A model generated the notes under the pieces. That model worked only from the letters and a program-made list of their open reading frames with translations. It did no database searches and was not told the DNA's origin. This document shows, in pieces, positions 49,429 to 62,461 of a stretch of 64,000 bases of DNA. The translations under genes were made by a program, and so were the position numbers. The stretch lies in the NCBI GenBank assembly GCA_013339765.2, contig CM023453.1, positions 91,791,767 to 91,855,766 on the forward strand, given 5' to 3'. The DNA comes from Haemaphysalis longicornis. Its lineage: Eukaryota > Arthropoda > Arachnida > Ixodida > Ixodidae. Every line of letters starts with the position of its first letter. Positions within the stretch are counted from its first letter, which is position 1.

Positions 49429-52130
49429 CGGGGTTGTGGCTTTTCATGGCGATACTAATCAGAGGCTACTTTCCTGTCCTTAATACACTACACTGTGTTT
49501 GGGACTCCTCCTTCGAGTTCATTTCTTCGTCTCTTGGCGTGAATAACTTAGACAGGCCGGCGACGCTTCACGCCACACCTGTCATACTCATGTGCCGCCA
49601 CGTTCGCCTGCCACGTGACATGACGTCAGTACCGCACGTGGTATGCTTTCTCTAGTTCCGCCACTACGGCAAGGTACGGATGAAACGCGCTGGTAACGCA
49701 CTATAATCCTACTCTGAAGACCCTGGTTCGCTTCTCACATTAACTAAATCTCCCAAACGGGCTCAAACTGGCCAGGAAAGCTGTGATCGCGTACCTGCAG
49801 CATACAGGTCCTGACCAGTCTGGGTAAATGACTGAACGCATTCGTGTGCATTAGCTTCTTTAACATCATCCCCATCATCACTATCGCTGTCACCACAGTC
49901 ATCTGGCAAAGCAAGCTAGGCATGTTAGCCCGGCTAAGATCACATGACTTCATTAATGATCGCTCCCTCTCTCTCAAATGCACTTATTTTATTTTCCAAC
50001 TGCTTGATCTAACTCATGGAAATTAATCTACCTGCGCACTTCCGCACGCACTCCGACAATTTCGGAAGTGTTTTTTTTTTTTTGCGCTTTAGAGCGGCGG
50101 CCACCTTATGTACCGGACCACGCCGCTTTTTCGCAGAATTGGACTTCAAGGCACCCTGCAACACTTTTTTTCGAAGCCTTAAAATGCTTGCAGAACGTAG
50201 TCAATCAACACATCCAGTACTTAGATTAGGGGGTCGCAAAGTTCCTCAGCCAAAAATTACTGATCTATGCCCATCAGATAACTCAGGAATTTGCTCAAAC
50301 AATTTTTCTCTCCTTCCCGCTGTTGGCGTTCTTCGAGCGCTGGAATTGTGCCATTACAACAGTGTAGCAGCAATTGGCAGTATTTCCTTCGATTGCAGCG
50401 ATGAACGCGTTCGATAGCCACTTTAAAAAAAAGTAAAGCAGAAACTGAAGGCGTATCTGCTGCGACGAGGATGTCACGCAACCGCTCCGTGCTGGTGATA
50501 ACTATATCTTTCCCAATGCTTTCCGATGCGGAGGAAAGAGTGAAAGCGTTTATCCGAAGTGTTTCAGGGTCCCTTTCAGGCTACCGTGAGTGGTTGAAGT
50601 GCGACGAGTGTTGTGCGGCGAGGGAGAGAGCCAGAGTGGGCTTATCGGTCGCAGCGACTTCGGTGTGGACACGCGATGCTATGTCGCACGCCTGCTGCTC
50701 AGATCTATTCCCTATACGTATTGTATTCCCGACCGTGGCGGGCAAAACATCGGTGACATTTGTGTTAGCTGATAACGGACAAGTTATTCCGCCGGCATCA
50801 CTCGTGCAAGCAAGCGCGATCGGTAAAAGCATTCCTATACAGCCGTTCCTTTTGCTCCCTTCCGTCACATGCGGCGGCTTAAGTTTTATTTACATTCGCG
50901 TTTTTCTAGCAACCCAAAAAAAGGCAGAGAAAACTTTGTTTTGGTACCATTTTACGTTGCTAGTGGTGGAGTGGCCTGCATGCGGAGGCCGCTGTTTCCC
51001 ACCTATTGTAACATGGTTTGATTCTTATCTTGCCAAGACCATTGTTTTGCGCCGCGATAATGCTTGTATAAGTCGTAAAGTTTGTGGAAAGTATGCGCAC
51101 ATTGTAAATATTTGAGAAGCATTTATGGTTACACTTAATACTCAAAGGGATAACAGTTACGACAGTTATATGTTGTAGCAAACACTCTGTCAAACACAAA
51201 TAAACCCGCGCCCGCACACAAAATAAGTTTTGCTGCTCCTAAAGTAACCTGAGCGGCTGTAAAGGTTTGTGAGGCGCACGTGAGATTTTGAGCGCGCATT
51301 AACATTGAAATATTCGCGTAACTTCGGAACCGAATGAAACAGCGGCACATGAACCCGAAACGCAAGAGCTACTCTTACGAGATACAAAACCCCCGCAGCA
51401 GCCACCAACAGTTTAGTTTGCGCGAAATGTTCGAAAGCAAAAAATCCACGGCATTGCACTTCAAACGATACAGCTGTTCATACATCAGATTATGGTTGTA
51501 AAAATCTTTTTTTTTTTTTTTTGACGCGCAGGTGTATTGATGTACAGAGGGCAACGCACTTGTCTATAACACAGGTTTCGTACTTATAGCCTGATCTTGC
51601 CTCGGCCTGAAAAGCATTTGAAGAAAACTATTGTGTCATTTTGATGCTCTTAACCATATATTTTGACCTCAACGTTTTTTTTGTTTTTTTTTTTTTGTGA
51701 TAATTTTGAGTCCGCAGTTTTGAGACGTAACTCGTTGAAGTTGAACTCAGTGTTATAGACAAGGGTGCGTTGCGCACTGTATACGTCTGCTCTTCCTGAA
51801 AACGATTCTGCCTGCTGTAAACGTGAGGCGACGTTTCTCCTCTGTATATATATATATTTTTTGCTCCCCCAATTCGATGCAGGCTCAATAAAGCCAGAGT
51901 AAAGTAAGATTAAACTCGTCATTATTGACCGCTACATCTCATATCCTAGGTGCACGGATGGCTACGTAATGCTCAAGATTCAAAGCTCACCAGTTGAGAA
52001 TAATATATCCGAGCACGCATTAATTCCATCCCATTTTTGGTTCATGCATTCCTCCTTGGGCTTCACAACTGTATTTTTTTTTTTTTTTCAATTTTCAGTT
52101 CCGCAGACATTCGATGAAAAAGCGTCAACC
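49429..52130. other. no gene recognised
   Basis: Includes the longest non-repeat open frame of the window (50471-51115, 214 codons, plus strand). I could not match it to anything, and it runs across GTGTTTCAGGGTCCCTTTCA (about 50559-50578), a word that looks like a tick MITE terminus. A minus-strand AATAAAG lies near 51885, and poly-T runs at 50.07, 51.51 and 51.68 kb suggest old retroposons. Confidence 0.35.
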
Positions 52131-52149
52131 TCTTGCTCACCTGAGGAAA

Positions 52150-53770
52150 GTGCTCAATCCCGGATCCCTCGCTGTCAATCCTCATCGGAGCGGCCGCGTT
52201 TTCGGCCGAAGGGCTCAGCTCGCGCCGAAGCCTTCAAGCACCAACTCGGCGACAAAACAACACCACGGAAGACGGCGACGCTACTAGGGTTCCTCGCGCC
52301 GGAGACTCCAACCACCGCGCACAAAACAAAAGACCACCGCTCGCGCTCCTCTCGCCGTCCGGTATCTACGCGTTGCCCCCGTCGCCCATTTAAACGACGA
52401 GCAAAAGGGGGGTTTTCCGCGTCCTTGCTACGCGGAGAGGGAGCGTGTTCGCGCGGCGCTATCCTCCGGGAGCAAGCGCAGCGCCGAACAGGTATGACCT
52501 GCGCCCGCAAGAGAGCAATCTCCTACTCAGCTGACTCCTTGTTTCCGAATGCGCGGGGGAGAGCGGGGGCTCCCTCTGAGTCGTACGTAGGGTAAGGGCC
52601 GGTTGGATAAGAGAGAGGAGGGGGGTTCGGACGAATTGTTCCACCTGCGTCAGGGAACATTCACAGATTCCGGGGCAGTGCCTGCGAGTGACGCATAGCG
52701 CGTCGTCCCTTTCCGCGGATCGTCACGGTTCAAGCGACGCCGACAACAACGCCGCCCGAGCGCGATGGGTGGAGAGGCTCACAACGCCGCCGGTGCGGGT
52801 TCGTCTCTGCTGCCACGGCCGCGGCGGCTGCTATGGCGGGCACGCTAAGCTAAACAGCGTAACAAAAGGTTTAATTTTGGCGCCAGGGAGGGCCTCTCGA
52901 CGAGCATCCGGCGGCCGCCACCCCCTCCCGGCCTTGGCACGCAGCACGCCTACTCAGTGGAGAAAAGACGAGCAGACGACGCCCTTCCTCCTCGCGTCGC
53001 CTTTCTTCGCCCCTTAGCGTCGTCCACCCATTATTTGTCGCTCGGCTCTGGGACACTTCAGAGGCGCGACGTATTGAAAGGGCTGGCATTTAATGCGCGC
53101 CTGTTTGCTGAACGGGAAGCACAACGCGCGGGCCTTATTTTGGGATCGAGCAGCCGACGTCGCGCGGCCGAATGCGAAACCGAAGGCGCGCCAAGCGACG
53201 CAGACGACGCGAAGCAGGCGACGCGCCCGCTGCGCAACTCGCGGTCGTCTGCGCGCCTTCAACGTCGTCTGCCACGGTCGCCTCTCGCGCTGGTATTTTT
53301 GGCGCTTCGACCGCGACCTTGGCAACGGATATGGTGCACATAGTAACCCATTAAGAGAGATTGCCGGTGCCGGAGAGTGTGAAGCATTCTTCCGGCGGAA
53401 AATCGATCTGTTCCTCGAGGTCGATACGATGCATCACGGGGTTTCAGGTGCAGAAAGTTAGAGCGGAGTTCTAGACATGGCCCAACGAGCACGCAGCGCC
53501 GTGGTGGGACGGGTGCGCTTGGGCGCTTCCGAGGACATAGCGCTAGCGCGTCAGTTCGTTGGGGAAATGCGCCAAGGTCCCGCGTGGTGTGTACCGCGGT
53601 GAAGCTCGCACGCGCCGCCCTAATTGTGGGCCAACCGGCCGTTGTTTTCGCGGAAACAAAAGAGACGCGAACTGGTTGGCAACACTCGTGAGAGTCGGTC
53701 GCATTGTGTCGCTCCTTCGCCGCAAGTCGGCAAGCGATTTTTGTCGCATGCGTAGGACACGCGTGAAATA
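52150..53770. other. GC-rich, CpG-dense block
   Basis: The most CpG-dense stretch of the window. Both strands are open in long Arg-rich frames (for example 52175-52510 and 53014-53325 minus, 52957-53343 plus), as expected from composition. It is a candidate promoter or first-exon region for the minus-strand Rab gene, 12 kb upstream of its first identified exon, but no Met-bearing exon could be joined. It could equally be a GC-rich dispersed repeat. Confidence 0.35.
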
Positions 53771-54291
53771 AAAAGGAAGTAAAAGGAGCAGGCCGAAACT
53801 TACTCCTGGGGCTTCCGGGCGGATTCCTGCGGTCTTGGCTTGTTGGATTGGATTACAGTCAACAATTATAAACATATTTGTGGATTCTTTTGTCTATATC
53901 AGAGAACTAAAGCCATCTGTTTCGGATTCAACTATTTGTTCCCGGAGTGCTTCAGTTCCTTCCTGGTGGGCTGTTGACGGAGAGTATTGGTACGATTGTT
54001 CGTTTTCGGGTAAAACCCGATTTTCGCCGATTTTTACGCTTCGAACATGTTTCAGGAGAATCGGATTAAACCCAGTTTCTCAAAGTAGCTATGTGCACAA
54101 TTGTGGGCTGGCGGTCCGCCGTTCTCAACCAGTACTCGCTGGAAGCAAGCCCCACTAAGCTCAGCTTTCGAACTCATTTGGCAGTGGAATGATTTTAGCC
54201 GCTCGCTACCCCAGGCTGCCAAATGCTGCACCGACATCGTTGCGCCTAGCTAACTGATAGTGTGAGGTCGAGAAAACTTTCTCCCGGATGA

Positions 54292-54350
54292 GATCGGACA
54301 GGTCTCGATCCGATCGGACAGGTCTCGATCCGATCGGACAGGTCTCGAAT
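54292..54350. repeat. 20-bp tandem repeat, 3 copies
   Basis: GATCGGACAGGTCTCGATCC occurs at 54292, 54312 and (last bases changed) 54332. The first two copies are identical. Confidence 0.95.
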
Positions 54351-56440
54351 GGAGACCGACATGTTGCGCACGCAGATGATAATGTGTGTATAGAAGGATG
54401 TGCAAAAAAATCGTGTTCCAGCTTTTTGTGAATAAAATGTTTCATTTAGTAGAAGTTATAAATGCTTTTTACATTCATCAATACTGATTCATTTCCACAG
54501 AGACACCAAATTTTCGGAAGTATTTGCTAGAAAACTCTGATGTCCCCCCGATTACAAGCTTGAAAAAAAAACACCAAATTTAATTAGTTCAAGTTAAGAA
54601 CCTCGCGATACCTTCTGATTATTTTTTTTTTCTGATTGATTTTTTTTCTCTACACCTGTACGACTATGTAATTGGTCATATCCTTATCGTTGTAACAGCC
54701 CCCACTCCTTCTTGGGCCATTCGTTGTGGCCTGCAGTATTTTATAAATAAAATAATAAACAAGCTGAGTGCATCACTCAGTACATCTCTAGATTTAATTC
54801 TAAAAAACTCGAATTTCGGAATGGTTTTTATAAAATACCGGATTTATCCGCAATTATGAGTTTGAAAAATAGCACCCTAGTTCTACCTGCCGATTTTAAT
54901 AATACATAAAACCCGAAACCGAACAACCATCGGTATAGGGACCGTACCCTAATGGTGTTTGTTATAGCGTGTCCTGTACTTTCTGTCGATCGGCAAAGCC
55001 GCGGTTTTGTGAAGTGTAATACGTTACAAATCTCTTTTAGACGCCATTTCATCTCGGGCCACGAAAAATTGAGCTGAAGGGGCCACAGCTCTTTGCTCAG
55101 CCCTTACCACTCCAGGCAGTCTTCGTTATTCGAGGGCCTGTCCAAGAAGTCTGCATCTCCTGTAGCCTCTGGTGGAACGAATAATGCTTACGTAGCGGTA
55201 TACGCAGAAAGGCGTTTTTAGCTACACTAGCGGCACCACCCGGCGATGCCCGGGTGTACCAATATTTTTTTCTCTCTTTATTTATATCTCCAACAGTGTA
55301 CATGTCTAACTAACAGGAGACCAGCGCTAAAGGCGAAAACCGCCTGACGGGGAACCGGCCACCTTCCCGCGTTGATACATCAATTCAGTTAATGCATTCA
55401 ACAGTTATATCATAGTGACTCGTGGCATATTTCAGTAAGGGAAGCCTTGAAGCTGCGCGCTTATCGCTTTCAACAAAGTAGCTCAGAATATTTCTGCAAA
55501 TGAAAATAAAAACATGACCATGAACATTTATCAGTTTACATTTTACGAGCCTTACCCTCATGCAGAAATTTTCATTAGCTTACAAGTAACAAACACATAA
55601 GCAGATACAAAAACGTAAACCATAATAAGCCCACGCACCCAAAAGATATAATTTGTACTGAGGTTCATCCTATAGGCGATGCATTTCGGCAGATATCGAA
55701 GTATAATTCAATGTTGTTTTTATCCCCTTTTTCGAGCCCATCAAACACCCCAAGTACATTGTATAAAGACACAGGTTACCGAGTTACCACAGAAACATTT
55801 GTGTTTTCAAAAGCGTCCTGCACTTATTTTTAAAAGTGGATGAGACGTCATAAAATTCACACTCAATGACACTAATTGGTGCGCACGCGTTGATTTATTT
55901 TTTACTTCTCATACCTCAGCGTGGAGTTGCACACAGTTTGGAATTCCCCCCTGCTATCAATGCTTGGGCTCCTACCGGATACAAAAACAGCGCTGAAGAC
56001 GGGACAAAAAGAAATGGGCAACACACGCATAACGCTATGTGTGTGTTGCATCTTTCTGTGTGCCCCGCCTTGAGCACTGTTTCTGTATGAAGTATGAAGC
56101 AAAGAGCCCAAACACTTCCATTGCTCCTAATAGAAGCGTTTTTTTTTTTTGCACGGCATTCAAACGAACTGTTTTCAAAGCAAAACAATTTTATGACCCC
56201 CAGCGCTTATCTTTTCTTTCCAAGCCTAATAATGAGTGTTTCCTATTCGGCCTGCTTGGGTAGAGTAAAGCAGCTTCTCACTAGATAATATGACAGACTC
56301 CGGTGTTATCTTCAGACGAGCTGTACGAGTCCCTAGAGTTGGTTGGTAGTGGTCTGCATGCTCGTTGTTCGTCCGTTTTAGCGATTTCCTCTTCTCCGCC
56401 GATGGTGGTAGACGACTGACGTAGGGAACGCCGTCTGAGT
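54351..56440. other. no gene recognised
   Basis: AT-rich sequence with frames under 110 codons. Near 55265-55290 TTTATTTATAT suggests a minus-strand polyadenylation end of a LINE, with GGCGATGCCCGGGTG beside it, but no coding part is recognisable. Confidence 0.3.
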
Positions 56441-56449
56441 GTATTGAAG

Positions 56450-57395
56450 TCGTGACAAAACTGACTGCTGTGGCCCCTGCTACGGATGGTATTACTACCG
56501 GCGTTCTAAAATTGTTATTGTACCAGGCACCGAATGACTTACTGAACATGATCAATTATTCTCTTAGCAATGCATGGGTCCGCAATGTGTGGCGTCTGGG
56601 CAAAATACCTTCTGTCCGTAAGAATGTTGGTCAGGGCCGCGGGGATGTAAATTTCAGGCCTTAAATTTAACATCGCATGTGCGGATTTCGCATCATCACA
56701 TTATAAAATGTGTGTCCGGGGTTAATATCCTCAGCCCAAGCGAAATTGATTTCCGAGCAAATTCACTAAAAATCGGCTCTTTATGTAGTGCGAATATCGA
56801 CTTCGAAAGCAGTATAAAACTTCCTATTCGCTATAACCAGATTGTGGCTTAAGTGATCCCAGATATGGGAAAAGCGTTTGACGGCGTGAAATAGCGTGCG
56901 TTGCTGTCTAGGTTAGGGAACTTAAACTTCCCAAGGTACATTTTAGCATGGGGTTTATGAACTTCTAAAATACGGAACTGGCAATATTTGTTCCTCTCGG
57001 GGGCTGCAAACAACAGGTGCTCCGCAGGGGACTGTCCTTTCGCACGTACTTTTTAAAGTCTTGTTACGTTCGGTCCCTATGGTTTGGGGTGCCGACGACA
57101 CCGCGTTTTCCTGTCAAAATCTGACATACAAGACCTGTACGCATCAATGCAGTCATATTTGTACACTTTGGACTACTGGTTAGGCGGTGTATAGCTCTAA
57201 TTAGAGGCAGTAAATGCTGCGTACTACTTTTCTCTATCACTACCCCATTTCATATCCCTGCCAATTACCGCCAGCACACAATTCCTGAGGTTGATCTTGA
57301 CAAATACTTCGATGTGTAATACAACAGCCCATATATAGCGCTTATATATAACTGCTATAGGTGCACGCGTTGTTGGAAAGTTGTGGCGCCTCAGT
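56450..57395 (+). mobile_element. Decayed LINE reverse transcriptase
   Basis: Plus-strand fragments follow the order of a Jockey/CR1-type RT: APATDGITTGVLKLLLYQAP (near 56480; compare the usual APGPDGI), VIPDMGKAFDGVK then stop (motif A, about 56860), GAPQGTVLSHVLFK (motif B, 57016-57057), and WGADDTAF (the YxDD motif C with Tyr/Ala changed, about 57085). Many stops and shifts make it a pseudogene. Its 3' part is cut off by the opposite-strand LINE tail at 57.4 kb. Confidence 0.75.
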
Positions 57396-57560
57396 GATAG
57401 AGTGAGAGAGATAAAACTTTATGACTCAGAAAAAGAAAGAGGGATGTCGGAGGCCCATAGGGCCACCGCGAAGTCTAGTGCCCGCGACGTCACCAACACT
57501 TGGTCGGGGATGTCGGGGATCCCCAACACTTGGTCCACTCAAAGGATCTTAGTGAAAAGT
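57396..57560 (-). mobile_element. LINE 3' end (truncated)
   Basis: On the minus strand a frame reads DQVLVTSRALDFAVALWASD then IPLSFSES, ends, and is followed by ATAAAGTTTTATCTCTCTC. The layout is the same as for the tails at 8.1 and 13.7 kb (coding end, AATAAAG-like word, GAGA tail). The word CCCCGAC-CAA-GTGTTGG is duplicated inside. Confidence 0.55.
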
Positions 57561-57959
57561 TCTGTATATACGGAATTATGAAAATGATGAATTCATGACC
57601 TATTACGCAGCCTGGCCTCACTAATGTGGTCAATCTTTCCAGAAACAAAATAATAAATGATTTGTCAGAGTAGAAACGTCCGACTCAGTTTTCGTGTTTC
57701 TGTCTTAATAAAAGCGCGATATACGGCACCACGTTTTTTCCGCATGTTTTCCGTATACTACGTATGTACGGAATTTATACGGACAGTGATTTGGCGCTTC
57801 TGGAGGTCGTAGAGAGTGTCAAATTTTTTTAAACGTAATAACGCTTTCAATTACCATGTATTGCGGACGCGTATACCTCTTATAACCGCAGAGCTGTTTA
57901 GGCCGAGAACTACCCGACCATCGCACCAAAAAACCTCGAAGCCTCAAGAAAAAAATGTG

Positions 57960-58012
57960 ATTAGGGAGATCCCGGGAATCGAACCCGGGAACTCTACGCC
58001 GTGAAACCGGCA
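57960..58012 (-). mobile_element. 3' half of a tRNA-like SINE head
   Basis: On the minus strand GCCGGTTTCACGGC forms an anticodon-like stem-loop, followed by GTTCCCGGGTTCGATTCCCG, a perfect T-arm with B-box. No D-arm or A-box precedes it: a T run and the end of a LINE lie there instead. It is therefore a broken tRNA or SINE head, not a tRNA gene. Confidence 0.5.
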
Positions 58013-58027
58013 ACCTGTATGTATGTA

Positions 58028-58620
58028 TCTGTTTTTTTTTATGGCGCAAGGGCAACGATGGCCAAAGAGCGACAACGCAATGGTTGATTCATTTAATGGA
58101 TGTTTTAGTAAAATAGTGCTGTAAATGTGATGATATCAAAAGAGGTTAGTGTGGGGGTGTATACTGCCCCTCCATTAAAACCACAATAAAATTGAGGAAA
58201 TGGGGATGGCAGGGTAAGAATGTAAAGAATAAATAGACACTCATAGCTTCCTCCCACTCTGAGGGGCCCTGAGGTTACACGTGGTATGGTATGCGGTTTA
58301 AAAAGCCAATGTCTCCCCAGGTAAAGCAAAAAGGCGTTTGCTGGAATTAAGGGTTGATCAGCTAAAAACATTGAGGGATGAAGTTGAATCGTGTGAATGT
58401 GGAGTTCCCGGAAGTGCTTTTTCCTGGCCTTGTGGAAGTACCCACATTCAACTAAGACATGGGTGACTGATAGGCGATGTCCGTACCTGTCGCGTTGTGG
58501 CGGTGGTTTTCCCTGCAGAAGGTTCGAGTGAGTAGCGTGTGTATGGCTGTTTGTAATCTGCGCATGTATACTTCCGTTGTTCTGTTGTGTTAAGCACTGG
58601 GTCACCCCAAAAGCCCGAGG
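58028..58620 (-). mobile_element. LINE ORF2 C-terminal remnant
   Basis: The minus-strand frame 58605-58105 (166 codons) contains SVTHVLVECGYFHKARKKHF, the H-x-x-x-x-C half of a LINE zinc-knuckle, then a long tail with LGRHWLFKPHTI. It is followed by GCTCTTTGGCCATCGTTGCC and CTTGCGCCATAAAA, the usual 3' end of a tick LINE. The upstream part is frame-shifted. It has no RT domain, so it is truncated. Confidence 0.65.
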
Positions 58621-58649
58621 GGTACGGCGTTAGCAGCGGCGGGGTACAC

Positions 58650-59455
58650 AAGTATGTGCAGCCAATTGGAAAGAAATAAAGGTTGTGTTGGCACGCAGTG
58701 CGCAACACCTACAAGGAAAGAAGGCCAGATAGGAATTTTCACTAGTTTTATAGAGCCACGTTGGTTTTTTTACTTAACGAAAAAATGTAGATAAATCTAA
58801 CAACGAATTTGGGCGCCCATAGCACAGCCGAGTCTCTGCCAGCTCTGCTGTTTCTCCAGCCTTGCATGCAAGCCGCGCTAATTTTTTTACAACGGCGGTG
58901 TGTCAGCAAAGATGAAAATTTTGTATTTCCATAATTCCCTTATATAAGAAACTTTTCAGGAGGGGAACAATAACAATACTGCGCAAAACGAAAGTAACTT
59001 TTCATTTATTACCTTCTAAGCAATTAACTAACCACGGAAGTTGGCGTATATCGTGTTAATGCAGCAGGTTGGCACGCGATTATGGAGGACCGCAAGGACG
59101 ACTTCCAAAGGTTTACTTAGGGCCAAGCTCTGTTTCGTTTAGCCACTTATCAGCGGTGGGGTTTTTATCCCTTACCATTGCCTTTACATCACGTTTTTTT
59201 CTGCAGGGTGGGGCAGTTGCTTCATATCTGCTAAAGCTGGCGCAAGCCTTTTTGTTTGTTCCTGTATATTTGTTTGTTCATTAACAACGCAAACGGAAGA
59301 AGCAGTGGAAAGGGCCTTTGTTATGATGTGCTCATATGACCACATTGGCCCGTAACCCCGTATACTGCACGGTTGTCTTATGAGCGAATTTGCACCCGAG
59401 CGTATACTTTTAGCAAAGCCAGCAAGAAAACAAATCCCGGGCCATCTCACTAACG
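58650..59455. other. no gene recognised
   Basis: AT-rich. The minus-strand frame 59654-59184 (156 codons) runs into the dispersed repeat and has no motif. Confidence 0.35.
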
Positions 59456-59459
59456 TAAA

Positions 59460-59780
59460 AGCTGGGGAGAGGCGAAGCATGCAGTGTATGAGTGTATTCT
59501 TGGCGCCTTGGCGTTTTTGCCAACGGAGAAGAAACCATTGGGAGGGGTAACCGTTATACAGCTTTGCTGTAAGTCTCGTGTCTTTGAAGGACGAAGCGCT
59601 CCAGCGCGAGGCGTAAAAGAGTGTCCCGATGTTTTTTTTTGTTTTTTTTAGCACGCGTTACGTTCCACCGCGAGGTGTAAACGAGTTTCCCAGTGTTTTA
59701 GTACCGTGACTACATGAGACGAACGACGATTACGACAACGACGACAGGAGACGCTGACAGCCCCAGCTCCTAAGGGGCGT
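59460..59780. repeat. dispersed repeat, copy 2
   Basis: Same orientation as and roughly 75-80 percent similar to 18056-18350. It ends near CTAAGGGGCGTCGCCCCTAG, a perfect palindrome (59771-59790) absent from copy 1, where the corresponding sequence is CCTAAAAAAAC. Confidence 0.65.
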
Positions 59781-59799
59781 CGCCCCTAGAAAGTTGAGT

Positions 59800-60775
59800 T
59801 TTGGTACAGCCCCTCACAGAAACGCTGCCGTAAACATCACTTCGACGAACCGGCGCAAGGCGATGTTCCTAAAGGAGACTCGGCACTGTGTTCCGTTCAT
59901 CACGTGCATCTGCAGGTAACGCTTTCCCACGGGAGCTATCCACGCTGTTTCCTTTAGCGCAAACCGCGGCGCTGCTCCGGGATAGGAAGCGATCGCATAT
60001 CCGCTCGCGGCCCAAGTTCGCCGAATGCCTCTTCTGGCGCGAAGTGCTTTTTACGGCTTTTGGGCGCGGTGAGAACTGTCCCGCACTACCTCTGATGCAG
60101 CGGCGCGCCGGGCAGAAAACGGGGGCATGTTGACACCGAACCTGTTGTTACAGAACAAAATTGTGTACAAGCCTTCACGTGACATCCAACCACATTCAGA
60201 GGCTGCAGTAAGAAATGTCTAAGGCTGTCGTGAGCCATTCTCCCATCTCACTGGATCACGCCTAGTTGGGAGGTATTTCGTAACTATTTCGTAACCCAGT
60301 CACAAGTACCCTCACCGCCATGGACACGACCGCCTACTTGGCTAACACAAAGTAGACTTATTCCCCCTCCTCACTGGCAGCAATATTTCAAAAGTGTGCG
60401 GCGTTATCGGCGCCTTCGTGCACTCTGTACGGGCGCGTACACACCTTGTACGTGCTACGCATATTCATTGTTTCCGGCGTGTTCCGCACTGACAATAACG
60501 GTCAGTGTTTGCCTAGTTTTCGACGGCCCCCACCTCGCACACCGAAGTAGCCTGACAACACAGCAAACAGCGCAAAGTGTCAACTCGAAAGGAGGCTGTA
60601 GACAGGCAAAAAAAAAAAAAAAGGGTGGTGAAGGGCATGGCGGAGTAGATTACGCAAAGGAGGGATTTCGTGCCAAATTTAGTAATTACCTTTTACAGAA
60701 GGGCGCAATATTCACTCCAGCGCACGTACCTAATAAATTTGACTATACTCGGTTAAACCAAGAACGGCACCACAC
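59800..60775. other. no gene recognised
   Basis: Mixed composition. The plus-strand frame 60396-60863 (155 codons) has no motif and runs into the duplicated block. Confidence 0.35.
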
Positions 60776-60777
60776 TG

Positions 60778-61580
60778 AAAGCTCCAGAGCAATCACTCCT
60801 TGCGCGTTTTTAATGCGCTTTCGGGAATCCCCCTTCCGAGAACATGAGCACGTCCGCGAATAATGCATAATTGGTCCTTTAACACATGAACTGCTATAGT
60901 AGACCAATTCAGTTTTTTGCTTTGGAATTGAAGAGAAACAATTGGAACAAAAATGAAACGGCTCAACAGGCTCACAGCATTGTGTACGGAACTGAAGCCC
61001 TTTAACGAAACTTTGTGCGGCGTCCGTAGAGAATTAACATAAGGCCGTAGATCCATGCACAGCTGTGACAGCCTTCAAAAACTGTTTCCCCCCTCTACAT
61101 ATGTGCATGGGAACCATTAAAAAAACCGAATGACGAATCACCTAGGATGAGGAAAGCTCCGACGAGCAATCACTCCTATGCTGTTGTTTATTAATGGCAT
61201 TTCTTGGGAAGTGCCCCATTCCGAGAACATGAGCACTGTCCGCGAAATAAATGCATAATTGGTCACTTTAACACATGACACTGCTATAGTAGACCAAATT
61301 CAGTAAATTTTGGCCTTCGGAATTGAAAAGAAACAATTGGAAACAAAAATGAAAACGCCTCACACTATGCGCTAGCACAGCATTAGTGTACGGAACTGAA
61401 GCCAACTTTAACGAAACTTGGTGTGCGGCGTTCCGTAGAGAACTTAACAAAAGGCCGTAGAGCCTCCATGTTTTGACACGACTGCTGACATCGCCTTCAA
61501 AAACATGTTTCCCCCCTCTACATATGTGCGCAGTGGTGAAGGCGACTTTAAATAAAACCTGGTAATGAACGAAATCACCT
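60778..61580. repeat. tandem duplication with gap-only differences
   Basis: 60778-61143 (about 366 bases) and 61153-61580 (about 428 bases) are copies in the same orientation, from GAGCAATCACTCCT to AATCACCT. Most differences are single bases missing from the first copy, every 10-20 bases: GAGCACGTCC against GAGCACTGTCC, GCGAATAATGC against GCGAAATAAATGC, GGTCCTTTAAC against GGTCACTTTAAC, CATGAACTGC against CATGACACTGC. That pattern is typical of uncorrected long-read sequence rather than evolution. Confidence 0.8.
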
Positions 61581-62460
61581 TCACGCGATTAGCTAAAAAA
61601 CACAACAAAAGTACAGGAAAAGTATAAACACTGACACAAAAAAACAGAAGTGTATAAAATAAATTGAAAATTGTTAATGCTAAAAAGCAAAACCACAGCA
61701 ATGTCCTATCTAATCACCACGTGACTGCCTAATACAGGGTGATCAAAATTAAGTCGATAGGTTTTTTGAAATCAGGCGCTTAGCTTTACGTGAAGACCAC
61801 CTCTACAGTGAGGTTATGCGTCCAGGGGGACACATAGTTAGGTGTTAATTATTGATGTCGGTAGCTTAGTTAACTAAAATTGAATAATTAACGTTTTAGT
61901 GGCTGCAGTAAGCAGGCACGTCTGTATTGAAAAGTTAGACGCAATAGGGTTTCTACGCAGTTTCATTTGGTAGAATTATTCTAGCGCATCCGTACACCGA
62001 GATATCCAGCTGCGAAGTTTAATTGCCGTTCGCATGATTACGCATGCTAGACAGTGACGATCGGCGCAAAGCGCCTCCTTTTTGTTCTGTGTTTCGATAG
62101 CGGTTCCGCCTACTGCAGATTGCGATAATGCCAGCCAACACTGAAACGGTGTCAGTTATCACTTTTGCCTATGCCTCCACCGTGTTGTCAAACTAAACAC
62201 CGTACACAGCAGGCACGTAACAAAAAGTAATTCATTCTTAGCCATAATTCATTCTTTAAAGCATTTTTTAATAAAGACTCTAGGCCCTGAGCCATGGTCA
62301 CTCTCGTCCTTGGCGAGAGCTACGCTAGAAACTGGCATAGCGCACGCGGCAACAGGTTTTATTTAGTAAATTCTCGTCGTTTACTTTTCTTTCGTGTGTT
62401 GCATATGGGAAAAAGCGCATCTGCATTTGTATACAAGAATTTCAATACTGCTTAAAATAC
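61581..62460. other. no gene recognised
   Basis: At 61733 the words ACAGGGTGATCAAAATTAAG resemble a transposon terminus common in arthropods, but no matching second end was found. The rest is featureless. Confidence 0.3.
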
Positions 62461-62461
62461 C

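Noticed and set aside
50471..51115. 214-codon open frame, plus strand
   Set aside because: No known motif, runs over a MITE-like terminus near 50560, and has ordinary non-coding composition. One frame of this length in 64 kb is not surprising.
52957..53461. Arg-rich proteins in the GC-rich block
   Set aside because: All six frames are open there because the GC-rich sequence lacks stops; no motif and no splice-bounded exon.
57960..58012. tRNA gene (TTC anticodon)
   Set aside because: Only the anticodon and T arms are present; the 5' half is replaced by a T run and a LINE end.
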